From Adineta ricciae (taxonomy: Eukaryota > Rotifera > Eurotatoria > Adinetida > Adinetidae): a stretch of DNA of 64,000 nucleotides. This document shows positions 32,697 through 44,078 of this stretch, piece after piece. The DNA is taken from positions 661,032 to 725,031 of the forward strand of contig CAJNOJ010000003.1 in NCBI GenBank assembly GCA_905250025.1, in the 5' to 3' direction. The position numbers and the translations under genes were made by a program. Under the pieces are notes generated by a model, which saw nothing but the letters and a program-made list of their open reading frames with translations, was not told the origin of the DNA and did not search any database. How positions within the stretch are numbered: position 1 is the stretch's first letter; the number at the start of each line of letters is the position of its first letter.

Positions 32697-33459
32697 CTAC
32701 CAACACTAATCATCAATGTCTCAAACCGACAACTGTTAACATACACTAAAGTATCAGGTAAATATCAATATACTATTAGCTCATTGACGATAACTCCTGA
32801 CATAAACTCTAGCGTCATTGTACTTGTAAATGTCCCTCGAGATGTACACTTGTTGTACTCATCTATTGTCTTGTTGATAAAGATCTTGCTCTATTTCTTT
32901 GTTATTGAAGTAACCAACAACAACGACTTGTTAGCTATCCGATTCTATCCACATGTCTCTTCTTGAGTCGAGTAGATTGACTTGGTAGTCTAAGAACAAC
33001 AAAAGATCAGCGGTAGACCCCTCATGAGAAATAAGTTCGCTAATAAGCAGATTTTTTCCATTATTTCAAAATGTTATCAACTGCTTGCCATCAATGCTGT
33101 TGTTTACGTACCTTCGGAATCCCATTTTTCATTTCAATAGTTTCATGAGATCAGAATAGCAGAAAGGGATAGATCGCACACACGTAATTCATTTTGCTTC
33201 GCTTCATTATTTATATCATTCGACATCTATACAGCTTCGATTACTAAGTTTCTATCGTTCACGCCGTCATTCTATTAGCTACGCACATGGGTATTTCGCA
33301 AACAAATCTCTGAACGATGAAATAATCAAAAAACTGTATTGAATATTGTTAATAGAATTACTCTGATTGCTCTTCTTACTATTATATGAAATTGATTTTC
33401 AATAGGAACGATCGTACACGAATGATTATGAAAGATCAAATTGATTATCAATAAGAAAA
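32697..33459. other. Region with unresolved - strand exons and receptor 5' flank
   Basis: The left part probably holds upstream exons of the 32342-32696 gene (see that entry). The right part is the 5' flank of the Cys-loop receptor gene. The + strand ORF at 32688-32966 appears to be the antisense shadow of those exons. Confidence 0.35.
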
Positions 33460-35718
33460 ATGTTAATAACTCGATGTGTTTATTTCTACCTGTTATTTTT
33501 ACTTTTAATTTCGGAAACATTCGGTCTGAGTCTGTCAGCTGCAGAAACGCGTCTGATGCGTACGCTTCTAAATGAAACCACTTATCTGAAACGAGTTCGT
33601 CCAACACATAAAGTTATCATTGATATTCGATTCATTTTCAATCAAATTATATCCATGGTGGAAAAAGAACAAATCATTGTCACGAACTGTTTCGTTGATC
33701 AAAAATGGACAGGTAAATCCCGCATTTAAGTAATTCGTTTCTCTAGTACGAATATGCATCTCGATTAGATCCTCGTCTTGCATGGAATCCATTAGACTTC
33801 GAAAATATTACTTGGATTCGAATGTCAGCAACATCTCTTTGGTAAAGATAGTGAAAGAATTGATGTGAAAAAGAAATTTCCGTTGTTTAGGTACCCGGAT
33901 ACATTTTTGTATAACACAGCTGATAACGCCGGCTTTCTCCTTCCTCAAGATTCACAAAATATGATTGTGAGTTATAACGGCACTGTTTTCTGGCCACTAC
34001 CTCTCGCACAACTACGCACACGTTGTCGAATGACAATCAAACACTTTCCTTTCGGTAACCATCATTTGATTTTGTTGTGTATAATAGTAAAAAGTGACAA
34101 GTTCGTCACTCTCAAGTCGATGTAGACATATCCGATTCATCAATATACATGCATATATAACATCTAATCAAAATATTCTTCGTTTTTTTTGTCTTGTTTA
34201 TGTTATATGAGATGTACTGAATAAATCATTAGTCGAGTTTCGCATAGAAGAATAACATTACAAGGCTAATTAAACCAATTTTTCTTCTGAGACATCGAGA
34301 TTGCATGAGTAATAAGGAGGAAGTTGTTATTTTCTTTTCCAATTAACTATACATTACGAGTAAGAAGTACATAGATCAAAACGTAGGATCAAACTTTCAG
34401 GTCCATATCTGTCGAAGAACGACAATATACTTTTTGTTTAGATGAACAGACTTGTGACATGATATTCGGCTCATGGAGTCACACGAGTTCATTGATTCAT
34501 TATCAATTCTGGGAAAACAAACCTGAACTACCGCAATATACACCGAACAATGAATGGAAACTATTAGCTGTGACACAATCACTTAAAACAATTCAATATC
34601 CCAATTGGGTAGAACCGGATACATTTTTCGAAGTCAATTTTACTATTTTAATTGTACGCAAACCTTTACAAGCCATCTATAATACTGTTGTACCTGCATT
34701 AATGTTAACTACTCTAACATTAGTTTCATTTTTTGTAAGTGAAGATTGTCTACTAATTAAAGATATGACTGTTGTAATTATTTAGATTCCTTTCGCCCAA
34801 GAAATGCAGATCGGTATTAGTATTATGTTGGCTTACTCCGTGTTTAGTTTGCGTTTGTCGGAAGATGTTCCATCTCAAAGTGATAGTGTACATTTGATCA
34901 GTCTTTATTTAACTTTCTGCATGTTCTTCTCTCTCTCGGCTATGACATGGTTTGCTATCGCAAATAAATTACGTGAAAAGAAACGTTTACCCTATTGGCT
35001 GTGCTGGTTGGCACTGGAATATCTATCATGGATTGTTTGTGCTACAAGTATGCATCGGAAGGCCGTACGTGTTCTTCAAACAGAACAATTGAAAACATCT
35101 CCAATCACACCATCAACACCAGTTACGATCCCTTTGCAACAGTTAGCAGGAACTACTGCTATGGAATGTTCGGATAGTTACTACTTCGAGCGTGATTCAT
35201 TATCAGCAGATGCATCACCCAAACTTCCACTTTTGATTTCAAGGAGCTCACGTCAATTGAATATTGATCAGCTAACTCAACCTACAACAACACCAACGAC
35301 AGCTACAACGCAATTAAACACGACACCTGTTAAAGAAGTAGTTCCTCCTATGCCTAATTTACCCTCATCGTTATGGGTATCTCGACGAAGTGCACAGTTT
35401 CCATTTTCATCATCTACCAATGGCCCGTCGAATAACAGATCTAATCATCTACCTAAAATGTCGACACAATCACGTTCCATGAAATTACTACACAATCATC
35501 CAGATATTAAGAATAAAGAAAGCTTATATGCAATTCACATTTATAATCGACTTGTTTTCTTTCTATTCCTTCTCACAGTTATTATTACTAATATCTATAC
35601 GTGGTTTTTCTATTCCCGAACAGTTCAAACAAAACTACTCGATAGTGAAACAACATGGTCATGTTTTGACGAATCGATCCTTTCGATTGTCAATTGTAGT
35701 GTTTTAACAGCACATTAA
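33460..35718 (+). CDS. Cys-loop ligand-gated ion channel subunit, nicotinic-like, non-alpha
   Basis: Exons 33460-33712, 33747-33841, 33891-34054, 34442-34734 and 34786-35718. A signal peptide (MLITRCVYFYLLFLLLISETFG) is followed by a ligand-binding domain with LDPRLAWNPLDF, LWYPDTFLYNTADN and the Cys-loop CRMTIKHFPFDEQTC (13 residues between the cysteines, split by an intron). M1-M3 follow (ALMLTTLTLVSFFIPFAQEM, IGISIMLAYSVFSLRL, LISLYLTFCMFFSLSAMTWF), then a long Ser/Thr-rich cytoplasmic loop and M4 (VFFLFLLTVIITNIYTWFF). There is no vicinal Cys pair in loop C (IQYPNWVEPD), so it is not an alpha-type subunit. With canonical GT-AG sites, exons 1 and 2 are out of phase by one base. The third intron is 387 bp. 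Confidence 0.85.
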
Positions 35719-36282
35719 TGTGTATAATACCTGTTTAAATAAAGTAACATCAAGTGTTTTTCTTTTTTTTTCTCTCGTTCACTCAAAACAACTAACCTAA
35801 TGCTAATATGAACGGAAATCACCGGCTTTCTTTAGTTCCATCAGACCGGGCAGTTTATCAACTAAAAAAAGTCATTTATTCTGCATTAGTGCAAACGAAT
35901 GATGATTAACACGGCTGAATTCTAATATAGTTTTAAGAAAAGACGTTCGATTGTGTCTTGTATCGAAGCGACAACCATGTCTACAATTTATTTTAAAACA
36001 TTCTTTTCGTGTCTCACTTATCGTCAAAACTCGTTTGTCAACAAAGATGATATACTACCTACCACATTTCACAAAACGAGCCGCAGAGTAGCTAGTGAAT
36101 ACTTTGTTTTTCATCAGTTCGTTATCAGTAAATAAATTATCTTTTCGTTTGACTCTGAATAGGAAGAGAAGAAAAATGCAACTAAGATAACGAAAAAAAA
36201 AGTCTAACGATGAATACAAACTGTTGTGGCAGTCTTAGTAAGACTTTTAACATTGCATAGTCACATTTGATTCTTCGACAAG
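35719..36282. other. Intergenic region, 564 bp
   Basis: 3' flank of the receptor gene (aataaagtaac just after 35737 is a likely poly(A) signal) and the 5' flank of the intermediate filament gene. The 60-codon + ORF at 35953-36135 has no recognisable content. Confidence 0.45.
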
Positions 36283-38401
36283 ATGACGGATAATTACGGA
36301 TCGCAACAATCAAGATTGTCACGTGATGTTGACCGACCGGATGAACCAACGTATGATAGATTGTCATCAGCAACGACTTTAGCATCAGCAACAACGTATC
36401 GATCAGCAGTTAGTCCGCGCGTAACCAATGTTCAGCGTTCACGTCCAACCGGTTTAGGCGTCACAAGTTCTTCAACAAAAATTTTTCAAAATTATTCTTC
36501 GTCGGGCAGTTCTGGTTTTGGACCAGGTTTGGCTTCTCTAGCAAACTTTACTGGTGTACCCATGCGTGGTGGCCTATCGGATACTTATACAGGCGTGGCG
36601 ACGATAACCTTGGCGCGAAAACGAGACAAACATGATCTCGAGTTTTTAAATGATAAATTTGCACAATATGTGGAAAAAGTGCGATTCTTGGAAGCACAAA
36701 ATCGCAAATTAAATATGGAGCTAGAAGCGCTACGAAGTCGTGCGGGACAGTAAGTAACTGCTAATATTAAGATTTACACATGAAGAATATCTGTTTTTCT
36801 ATGCAGAGGTTCATCACGTATTAAGGAAATGTACGATATTGAACGTGATGAAGCCGAAAACTTGATTGCAGATACAAAAGATGGTGTTGCTACTGCAAGA
36901 GCCAAAGCTGAAAAACTTGAACAAGAAGTAAAGCGTCAAGCAGCACGCATGAAAGATATTATAGGGTCTACGGAAGCTGAACGACGAGAGATCGACAATC
37001 TTCAACGAAAAATTGCCGAGAACGACGCAGTAAGCTAAGAAAAGAAACGAATATTCTTCAAATATCGTCTCTATTTCGCAGCAAATTGCTCTATTTCGTC
37101 GCCGTATAGATGACCTTGAAGACGAATCACGTCGTTACAAACTTGAAAGTCAACGTTTATCGTCGGAAATATCTCGTCTTCAAAACGAAATTCAAAATGA
37201 ATTATTCACCAAAGCATCATGTGAAGTGGAGAAAGTCGCTCTTGAAGATGAAATAGAAACTGTCAAACAAATCCGTAAAATTTCCCTCTTTAGCAGTGAA
37301 AAATTATTCTATCGGAAAATTTTCTAGACGAAGCTGAATTAGCGGAACTTCGTTCTCAAAGTGTATCGAACGATCTTGATCCATCTCAGTTCTTTCGCAA
37401 TGAACTATCGCAAGCCATTCAAGAAGTTCGTAGTGATTATGAAAATAGCATCGATAATCGACGAAATGATTTGCAAAACCAATACCATCTAATAGTTAGA
37501 CAGACAACCATTCACAATCAACCAACAGATAGTGTTGTTAATATTCAACAAGTGAAACAGTCCGAACGTTTACGTACAGATATCTTGCAAAAACAAAATC
37601 AAAATGCCCATCTTGATGCGAAAAACAAGGAAATTCGGAATCGACTGGATGAACTAAGACGAAAAATTAAAGAAATACAAGATCAAGGTATGAAAATCGC
37701 ATTGACTTCTCGAAAAATTGACATTCATCACTTCTTCTTTAGACGCACATAACAGAGCCAAAGGTGAGCGAGATATTGATGAAGCACGTCGTAATTTGGA
37801 ACGTGCCAAAGCTCAATACGATCAAATCATTGAATTTAAAACTTCACTTGAAAAAGAAATCGATACATATCGAAAACAACTTGAAGGTAACTTTGTACAC
37901 TTTGTACTGACTTCCACATTCTATCACGGATTTTATTTTCTAGGTCCCGATGGCCTTCGAGGATGTGTGGATCGAATTGTACAAAATGCTGAACAGCAAG
38001 CTCTTGAACGACCTGCCGGTCCTGTTCATTCGAAAAGTATTCGTTCTACAACTTCCATTCGACACACATTCATCAACTCAGGCGGTTCAAATTATGCCTA
38101 TGGAGGTCCGACTCCGGGTGCTACGATCAGTAATCTTGCTACTCAATCTCCTCCTACATCAGGTGCCAATCAAACCTCGTCTAGCGCTTCCAGGGATGTC
38201 ATATATCGAAATCAACCAAATAACAATAATACATCTCGAAATAGTACTTCACACTATCAATTCAGCTATAATGATTCCTTTCGGGAACCTGCACACGAAT
38301 ATACTAACTTAACGAATGTATATCGCAATAGCACGCAACGCGATAGTACTCGAGTACGACAAAGTGCTGACTATGAAACCATACCGGAGCATCTAGAGTG
38401 A
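36283..38401 (+). CDS. Cytoplasmic intermediate filament protein
   Basis: Structural coiled-coil protein of the cytoskeleton. Six exons (36283-36749, 36807-37029, 37082-37274, 37328-37687, 37743-37886, 37944-38401) give 614 residues. The Ser/Thr/Arg-rich head is ~115 residues. The rod begins with the helix-initiation motif LEFLNDKFAQYVEKVRFLEA and QNRKL. It ends with the helix-termination motif SLEKEIDTYRKQLEG. Heptads run throughout between. The tail (~140 residues) is rich in Ser, Asn, Tyr and Arg; I see no lamin Ig-fold and no CaaX box, so this is cytoplasmic rather than a lamin. The hydrophilic tail repeats (YRNQPNNNNTSRNSTS) are low-complexity. Subtype not assignable. Confidence 0.92.
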
Positions 38402-39413
38402 TCCGACTCTATGATTTCAAATTTAATCATTACGTTTTGATATTATTTTTGTCTTTTCGATTTTTGAAATTTAAATAAAATACACTAATTACCCGCTCGC
38501 ATCTCAGTGTTCATTTACAAATCTGACGAACATATGTTTTCAACTTATCATTACACGATTTCAATGCAATTAGTATTGTTGAAAACTGTTTCTTGTCTGA
38601 TTAATTGAAAACAAATTTCACATACGATCGTTAGAAATTAAACATCAAAACAAGTGACAAAATTAAATAGAGAAATGATCAACACATCATTAGAATGCAC
38701 ATCCGTTACGTAACGAATGAATATTTGTTTTCTTTTTCTCAGCAATTTTTAGAAAAACACTATCGATCGATATGACACGAATTGGATTGGCAAAACATTT
38801 CGAAACGAATTTTCTTCGCTTTCTACATATATCGATGAATCATTATCTCATGTAAACTATCGTTCTGGTAAGATCAAACTGAGCATGAAGATAACGAAAA
38901 ACGATAGAAATGAAAAATACACAACCTATAGCTATCGATCTATAGAAGGATAAATGATGAGATATAAGCCCTATATGATCTAGTTCGTTATAGTTATACA
39001 TCGAAATCGAGAGGCACGTGTGTTGTGAGCATCATATTTAACTAGGGTCTTATTTATTCTTTTTCTTCTTCGTGATTTTTTCTCTTCTTCGAATAGATCA
39101 TATATACTAACGAAATCTCTCTGTTTTCTTCATTCTTCTCATCAGCTGTTTTGATATTTCAGTCAGCCGAATGTATTGACATACATAAAGTAGGAATCAT
39201 CAACGCATAATTGATCGAACATCAATTAGAAAACATCCTTCTTTTCTCTTCTCTATCGACTACCAATACGAATCATTGGTGATTTGAAAATTTTGACCAA
39301 TGGAACAACTTCTTCGAACTTTTTTTTCTCTCATTTCTATTTAATGAATGTTTTAAAATTCGCATCTTTACGTCATTTATAGAACAACAAGACGAATAGT
39401 CACACGAAACAGA
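38402..39413. other. Intergenic region, 1.0 kb, upstream of a homeobox gene
   Basis: Holds the 3' UTR of the filament gene (AATAAA at 38475-38480) and about 0.9 kb of likely regulatory DNA before the first TALE gene. No ORF of note. Contains pyrimidine-rich runs near 39056-39150. Confidence 0.4.
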
Positions 39414-40818
39414 ATGAATCGTATGAAATATACAGTTAAACCAGATTCTGATGCGTTGGATTTAAGCAATCGTCCGCAACATTTGTTATCACCATCGATT
39501 GATAATGAGGACGATGACGAGTATTTACATAGTGAAGATGAACAACATCATGATACTATTGAAGAAACGAGTAACTTTATGATTAAAGTAACTCAGCATA
39601 TTTCTTTCTTGTTCAACTCCGAATATGTTCTCTGGTATCTTTTAGAAAACAACGTATGATAGTGGTTTTGTGGATACAAGCGATGAGAATAATGATTTAG
39701 CAATGGTGAAACAAGGTAAAGATATGTTGAAGAGCTTATTTCCCTACTAACAGTATCGATTAAAATTAATGAAAAACGAAAATTTCGATATGAATACATA
39801 CAATCGAATCGAACGAGTTGTTCATTTTTTTCCTTCAACACCTTCTGTGTCCTGCACGTTCGTGAACAATTCAACACCTGAGGATATATTGTTCATTTTG
39901 TTAATAGAACGACATCGCCACCATTATCATAGTACACCATTACGACCTCAACAAATTCATTCTCATATACGTCATCCGAGTACAAGTAGTAGTACATGTT
40001 CATCACCAACTAATCAAGAACGATCACATTCACCTGTCGATGACAAAGAATGTCGAAATACAAGGTGAGAGAGAATTTCAAAATAGAAAAGAAGGAGATG
40101 ATTGAGCTTGAAATTGCAAACTTGAATAGATTTCTCGGAAGTCGAGCCGTAGCTGTTTTGAATCAATGGTTTCAATCGAATCGTGACTATCCGTATCCAG
40201 ACGACGAACGTACGGATCGTTTGGCTCGTGAAGCAGGTAGGCGAAACTTATGATGACGAACGATCGCACACTGTCCATTTAGGTATCACACAAAAGCAAG
40301 TGAAAAAATGGTTTGCAAACAAACGTGTACGAAGTCAGATGTGCTATAAACCGCTTTATCGTTCTCGAAAAGTAATCATCGTATAGTGATAAATTTATTC
40401 ATATAACAAAAAAGATAAATTTTAGACTCGTAATTCATCGTCGATTCGACAAACTCAAACTCAAGTTCCACCAACTGTCTCTACACCAACATCTGCAACA
40501 ACGCAAACTCGTCGTCCTCAAACAAATTATAATTATATTGTTAATCATAATAATATTGCCACACCAGCACCATTACCAGATTTTAGCAATGTTTTTCCAG
40601 GCCCTAATCCAACTCTCTTTAATCCGATGGCTGCATCAATGATGATGTTTATGATGCAACAACATCTCATGACAACAATGATGGCTGCAGCTGGTTTACC
40701 TCAACTACCGTCTGCGCCAGCAACATCTCCAATACCTTCAACAGTACCTTCGATGACTTCATCGACAACATCTCCCAAGAAAGCCAATGTTGATCGCATT
40801 ACAAGATTTTGGTTATAG
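39414..40818 (+). CDS. Divergent TALE-class homeobox transcription factor (copy 1)
   Basis: Six exons, 39414-39587, 39646-39715, 39908-40064, 40130-40236, 40283-40371 and 40426-40818, give 329 residues. The N-terminus is acidic (SIDNEDDDEYLHSEDE), then His/Ser-rich. The homeodomain lies in exons 4-5: RAVAVLNQWFQSNRDYPYPD, then ERTDRLAREAGITQKQVKKW, FANKRVRS. The YPYPD three-residue loop between helices 1 and 2 marks the TALE class, and helix 3 has the WFANKR core. No MEIS, PBC, IRX or TGIF companion domain is seen. The C-terminus is Thr/Pro/Met-rich. DNA-binding nuclear regulator; resembles the rapidly evolving spiralian TALE (SPILE) group by class and lineage, but assignment needs a tree. 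Confidence 0.82.
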
Positions 40819-41388
40819 AATAGAAAAGCAATACTCTCCAACGAACATCGCACGGATACAAACATGAGTGATGACATTTGTTTGTTTTGTTGAAATCAAT
40901 GTGTTTTTGCTGTTCATGTTCTTCTTGTTCTTGTTGTTTTTCTATTATACTTTGTTTTGTGCCTTTCCCTCTTTCTCGCAGTACCTTGAAAACCCAAAAG
41001 AAACTTGACTTATGTGCGTTTTGTGTGAGAGTAAAACTTTTTTGCGATTTTTATCTATTAAAGCTGATGAAAAGAAATCAAACTGAATCTTTGAAAACGT
41101 ATGGAATGAATTAAAAACTATTACAATACGGAGAATTGATCGAAAGAAAAATATTTTTGTAAAAATTCATTCTATTATGCCAAAACAATGGTTACTAATG
41201 GATTTCACAGTTTTCAAGTGACAAAAACACACACCAAATTTATTTTTGACTTCATTCATTCATTTTCGATCTATTGACTTCATCAGATATATATCTTTAC
41301 ATATATAGATGAATAGATGCCAAGTGAATGATTTTCGCGGAAAGAAAACTTTGTTTGAAAAGAGAGATATGCTCGAATAAATACGCAT
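40819..41388. other. Intergenic region, 570 bp
   Basis: Convergent 3' flanks of TALE gene 1 and the 41389-42072 gene. Pyrimidine-rich (tgttcttcttgttcttgttg). No gene supported. A tatatatctttacatatata palindrome-like AT run lies near 41287-41310. Confidence 0.4.
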
Positions 41389-42072
41389 TCAATTGTCTTC
41401 TAATATCGCAAGCAGTTGTGTGAAACGATCGTCTTCTGTTGCTGTTTCCTGTAAATGTGTTTGCCGTCTATAAGCACTTTGTTTTCGTGCTATTGCGTAG
41501 TTTTTAAGACCCATCACTCGTGACGAGTGTGGCGCAAGAGCGATTTCTAACAGAACCGGTTGATAGAGAAAAAAGTTCTGTTTGATTCTTTCATTTGCTA
41601 CCGCCGGAACGGTATCTTCGATTCCATCAAAACGATGCAATGGCGAAACGATTGTTGGTGATGTACTTTTTGGTGGATAAATATCGGGCAGAAAAGCACG
41701 ACTTTTTCGAACAGACTGTTTATCTGGCTTATGAGTCCAAGATATTCGACATGTATCTCGAAAGGACTTATCAGCATCGTACCATTGATGACGTTTCGAT
41801 AGTAAACTATAAACGAAGACGTGATTATGTGCGTTGCGTCGTCGAATAGTGTCGGTGTTGTCCTTATCAATTTGTGCATGTTTACGACTAATTTCACGTT
41901 TATACTCAACTTCGGATCGTAGTAGAGTTGGATGATATAAACCCGGAAGACGGTTTGTACCAGTTTTCTTCTTTCTAAAGAAACAACAGACTTTCGTAAA
42001 GCGTTTATCTTGTTTTTACACAAATTGTTTCCCGCTGAAAGCTGAGATCACAGTTACTACGTACGAGTTCAT
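41389..42072 (-). CDS. Uncharacterised basic protein
   Basis: Two exons, 42020-42072 and 41389-41974, join in phase to 212 residues from ATG 42072. The sequence is rich in Arg and Lys with KKKTGTNRLPGLYHPTLLRS, YKREISRKHAQIDKDN and WTHKPDKQSVRKSRAFLPDI, ending in an acidic-helical tail (ATEDDRFTQLLAILEDN). No signal peptide or transmembrane segment. No domain recognised. The even composition and in-phase intron support a real gene. The Arg/Pro/Tyr-rich style is reminiscent of ciliary or sperm structural proteins, but that is only an impression. It sits between the two TALE genes on the opposite strand. Confidence 0.55.
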
Positions 42073-42941
42073 GTTCACTTTTGATAACTCAGTTGACAAA
42101 CTGAAGAGAAGAAGTGAAATGTGTCGATAATTTTGATTTAGTGAAACAAGAGAAATAGTTAATAATTGAATGTCGTTGTGATGAAAGCAAACTAGAGTAA
42201 AACGATGCCTAACACGAGAAAAATACACTCGTCGTGTGAACTTCTTTATTTGTCCACAAAAGAAGAAAAAATATTTTCAAGTATGTTACATGCAACTATG
42301 ACAAAAAAAAGAAGGTTGCCAGAAATGAGAGAAAAAATGAGTCTATTTAACGGTGATGGAAGAAATCAGTAGTTAGTTTGATCTACTTGAATATAACGCA
42401 AGTAATCCATTGACTTTACAAACGTTTGAGAAAAATCGATTCCAATTCATTGCACTTTTCTATACGAAGAAAATGAAAATGCACTTTATCTTCACAGTTT
42501 TGCACTCATTGAAATAACAACTGATAGTATAATTGATTTTTATTTGGATGAAATCCAAATGCGTCATATGCATTCTAGTTCTTTTCCTCTGTTTTTTTTC
42601 TCTCTCGAACTTCGTTTGTATCAAGTTCATTTCGAGAATAAAATACCTAGATAAATTTCGTCGAGAAAAGGACCGAACGAAAGGAAGAATATACCGTAAG
42701 CAGTAACTTTCGATTCGAAGTTTGACAGACAGAAAAATATATATATCGATAATAAAGGAGAATTTCTTCCATCTGTACAACACATGTGAACAGAAGAAAA
42801 CAAAGTAGATAAGCATAACTACAATGCACGTATACAGGCTGGTGTGAATAATAAAAGACACGTCGTACGTCGAAGTAACTTTTCTCTCTACTTTTCTCTT
42901 GTATATATTCATTGCAACACTTTCATCTTTTAATTTAAGTA
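42073..42941. other. Bidirectional flank, 869 bp, upstream of TALE gene 2
   Basis: Between divergent starts of the 41389-42072 gene and TALE gene 2, so both promoters should be here. The - strand ORFs in 42460-42912 are rich in Phe/Tyr/Arg with no domain and look like chance. The segment just before 42942 (cttttaatttaagta) may contain an acceptor-like site. Confidence 0.4.
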
Positions 42942-44078
42942 ATGGATACGTTTATATTTGATTTCAATACTGATTCGACATTAACAAATGATACCAATAG
43001 TACACATAGTGATTTAGATTGGACAGCTTTTCAATCAGCACCGCCGCCAACAACGAATAGTCCATTTTCACCATTATGGTCATCACAACAAGATGATGCT
43101 GTCGCACCCAATAATCGATCAACTCTTGTAGCTACTCCACATGATGATGAAATTTATTTTGAAATGGAACATTTTTTTAATGGTTTAAATCAACAAGAAC
43201 AATTACCACCGATTCAACCACAACAGCAGCAACAACACCACCAAGGAATTATCGAACCCATTCATGTTAATATAAATGTACCTGACCAAATAGAATCACC
43301 TGTGAGTATGACCATTGGCCGAAAATAAGATTTTTTTCTCATTTTATTTCAGTCTCGAACACATTTATCATTAGTTATCAATGAACAACCAATGTCTTGT
43401 TTATCAACGCCAATGGTGCCACGTGTATCGTCAGCTCGTTCACAATGTTATCATAAATTGCCTGATCATGCGGTTAAATTAATGCAAGAGTGGTAAATAA
43501 ACAACGAAATGGTTTCGGTTCGTTGCTTTTTTGTATTCGATTGATCTTATTTCCAGGTATAATGCCAATTTGGATGATCCATATCCACGTTCACCAGATA
43601 AAAAACGCTTTATTACCGAAGGCAATATAACTGCTCAACAATGTCGTTCTTGGTTTGCTAATCGACGTCAGCGACTCAAACATGTCAAGAGAAATCAATC
43701 AAAATCGTCATTATCTGCATCATCATCATCATCATCATCGTCACGTGTACATCATTCCATTCAAACAAGGTAGGGACAAAAGGAAAGTATTCGACTATTT
43801 CATGCACACATGTAAAATCCACTAGATTCTCGGAACTTCCACCTGCCGAAGCACAAATGCTCGCTCACGAACATTGCTATTATTGTCAACAACAACAACA
43901 ACAACAGCAGCAACAACAAATAACATTATCGCCATCGCCGATTCCATTGACAATTCCAACAAATCCGACAACATCAACAACAACTACTACAACATTAAAT
44001 GTCGTTATCAATCAACAAACAGTGGAACAACTTATTCATAATAGCCTTCGTAAATTACTCTATCCAGCTCTGATGTGA
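42942..44078 (+). CDS. Divergent TALE-class homeobox transcription factor (copy 2)
   Basis: Four exons, 42942-43301, 43353-43492, 43557-43769 and 43826-44078, give 321 residues. The acidic and Gln-rich N-terminal region (QPQQQQQHHQG) looks like an activation domain. The homeodomain spans exons 2-3: LPDHAVKLMQEWYNANLDDP, YPRSPDKKRFITEGNITAQQ, CRSWFANRRQRLKHVKRN. The PYP loop marks TALE; WFANRRQRLK is the recognition helix. The C-terminus has a Ser run, an 11-Gln tract and a Thr-rich stretch ending with LIHNSLRKLLYPALM. The homeodomain is split by an intron after the W of helix 1. It is tandem with copy 1, ~2.1 kb away, and only distantly similar to it. Confidence 0.82.
43719..43739 (+). repeat. 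(TCA)n/(ATC)n microsatellite encoding serines
   Basis: A run of atcatcatc units inside exon 3 of TALE gene 2 encodes the Ser tract after the homeodomain. Likely length-variable. Confidence 0.7.
43887..43919 (+). repeat. CAA/CAG tract encoding 11 glutamines
   Basis: Eleven CAA/CAG codons in exon 4 of TALE gene 2, directly after CYYC. Confidence 0.8.

Noticed and set aside
36283..38401. Nuclear lamin
   Set aside because: There is no CaaX box and no lamin tail Ig-fold after the rod; the tail is low-complexity, so it is a cytoplasmic filament.
41595..42023. ORFs on both strands overlapping the 41389-42072 gene
   Set aside because: They are frame or strand shadows of the two-exon gene, whose frame is continuous for 212 codons across an in-phase intron.
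43719..43742. ATC/TCA repeat as a CRISPR-like or regulatory array
   Set aside because: It is a coding microsatellite for serine inside an exon; no spacers.
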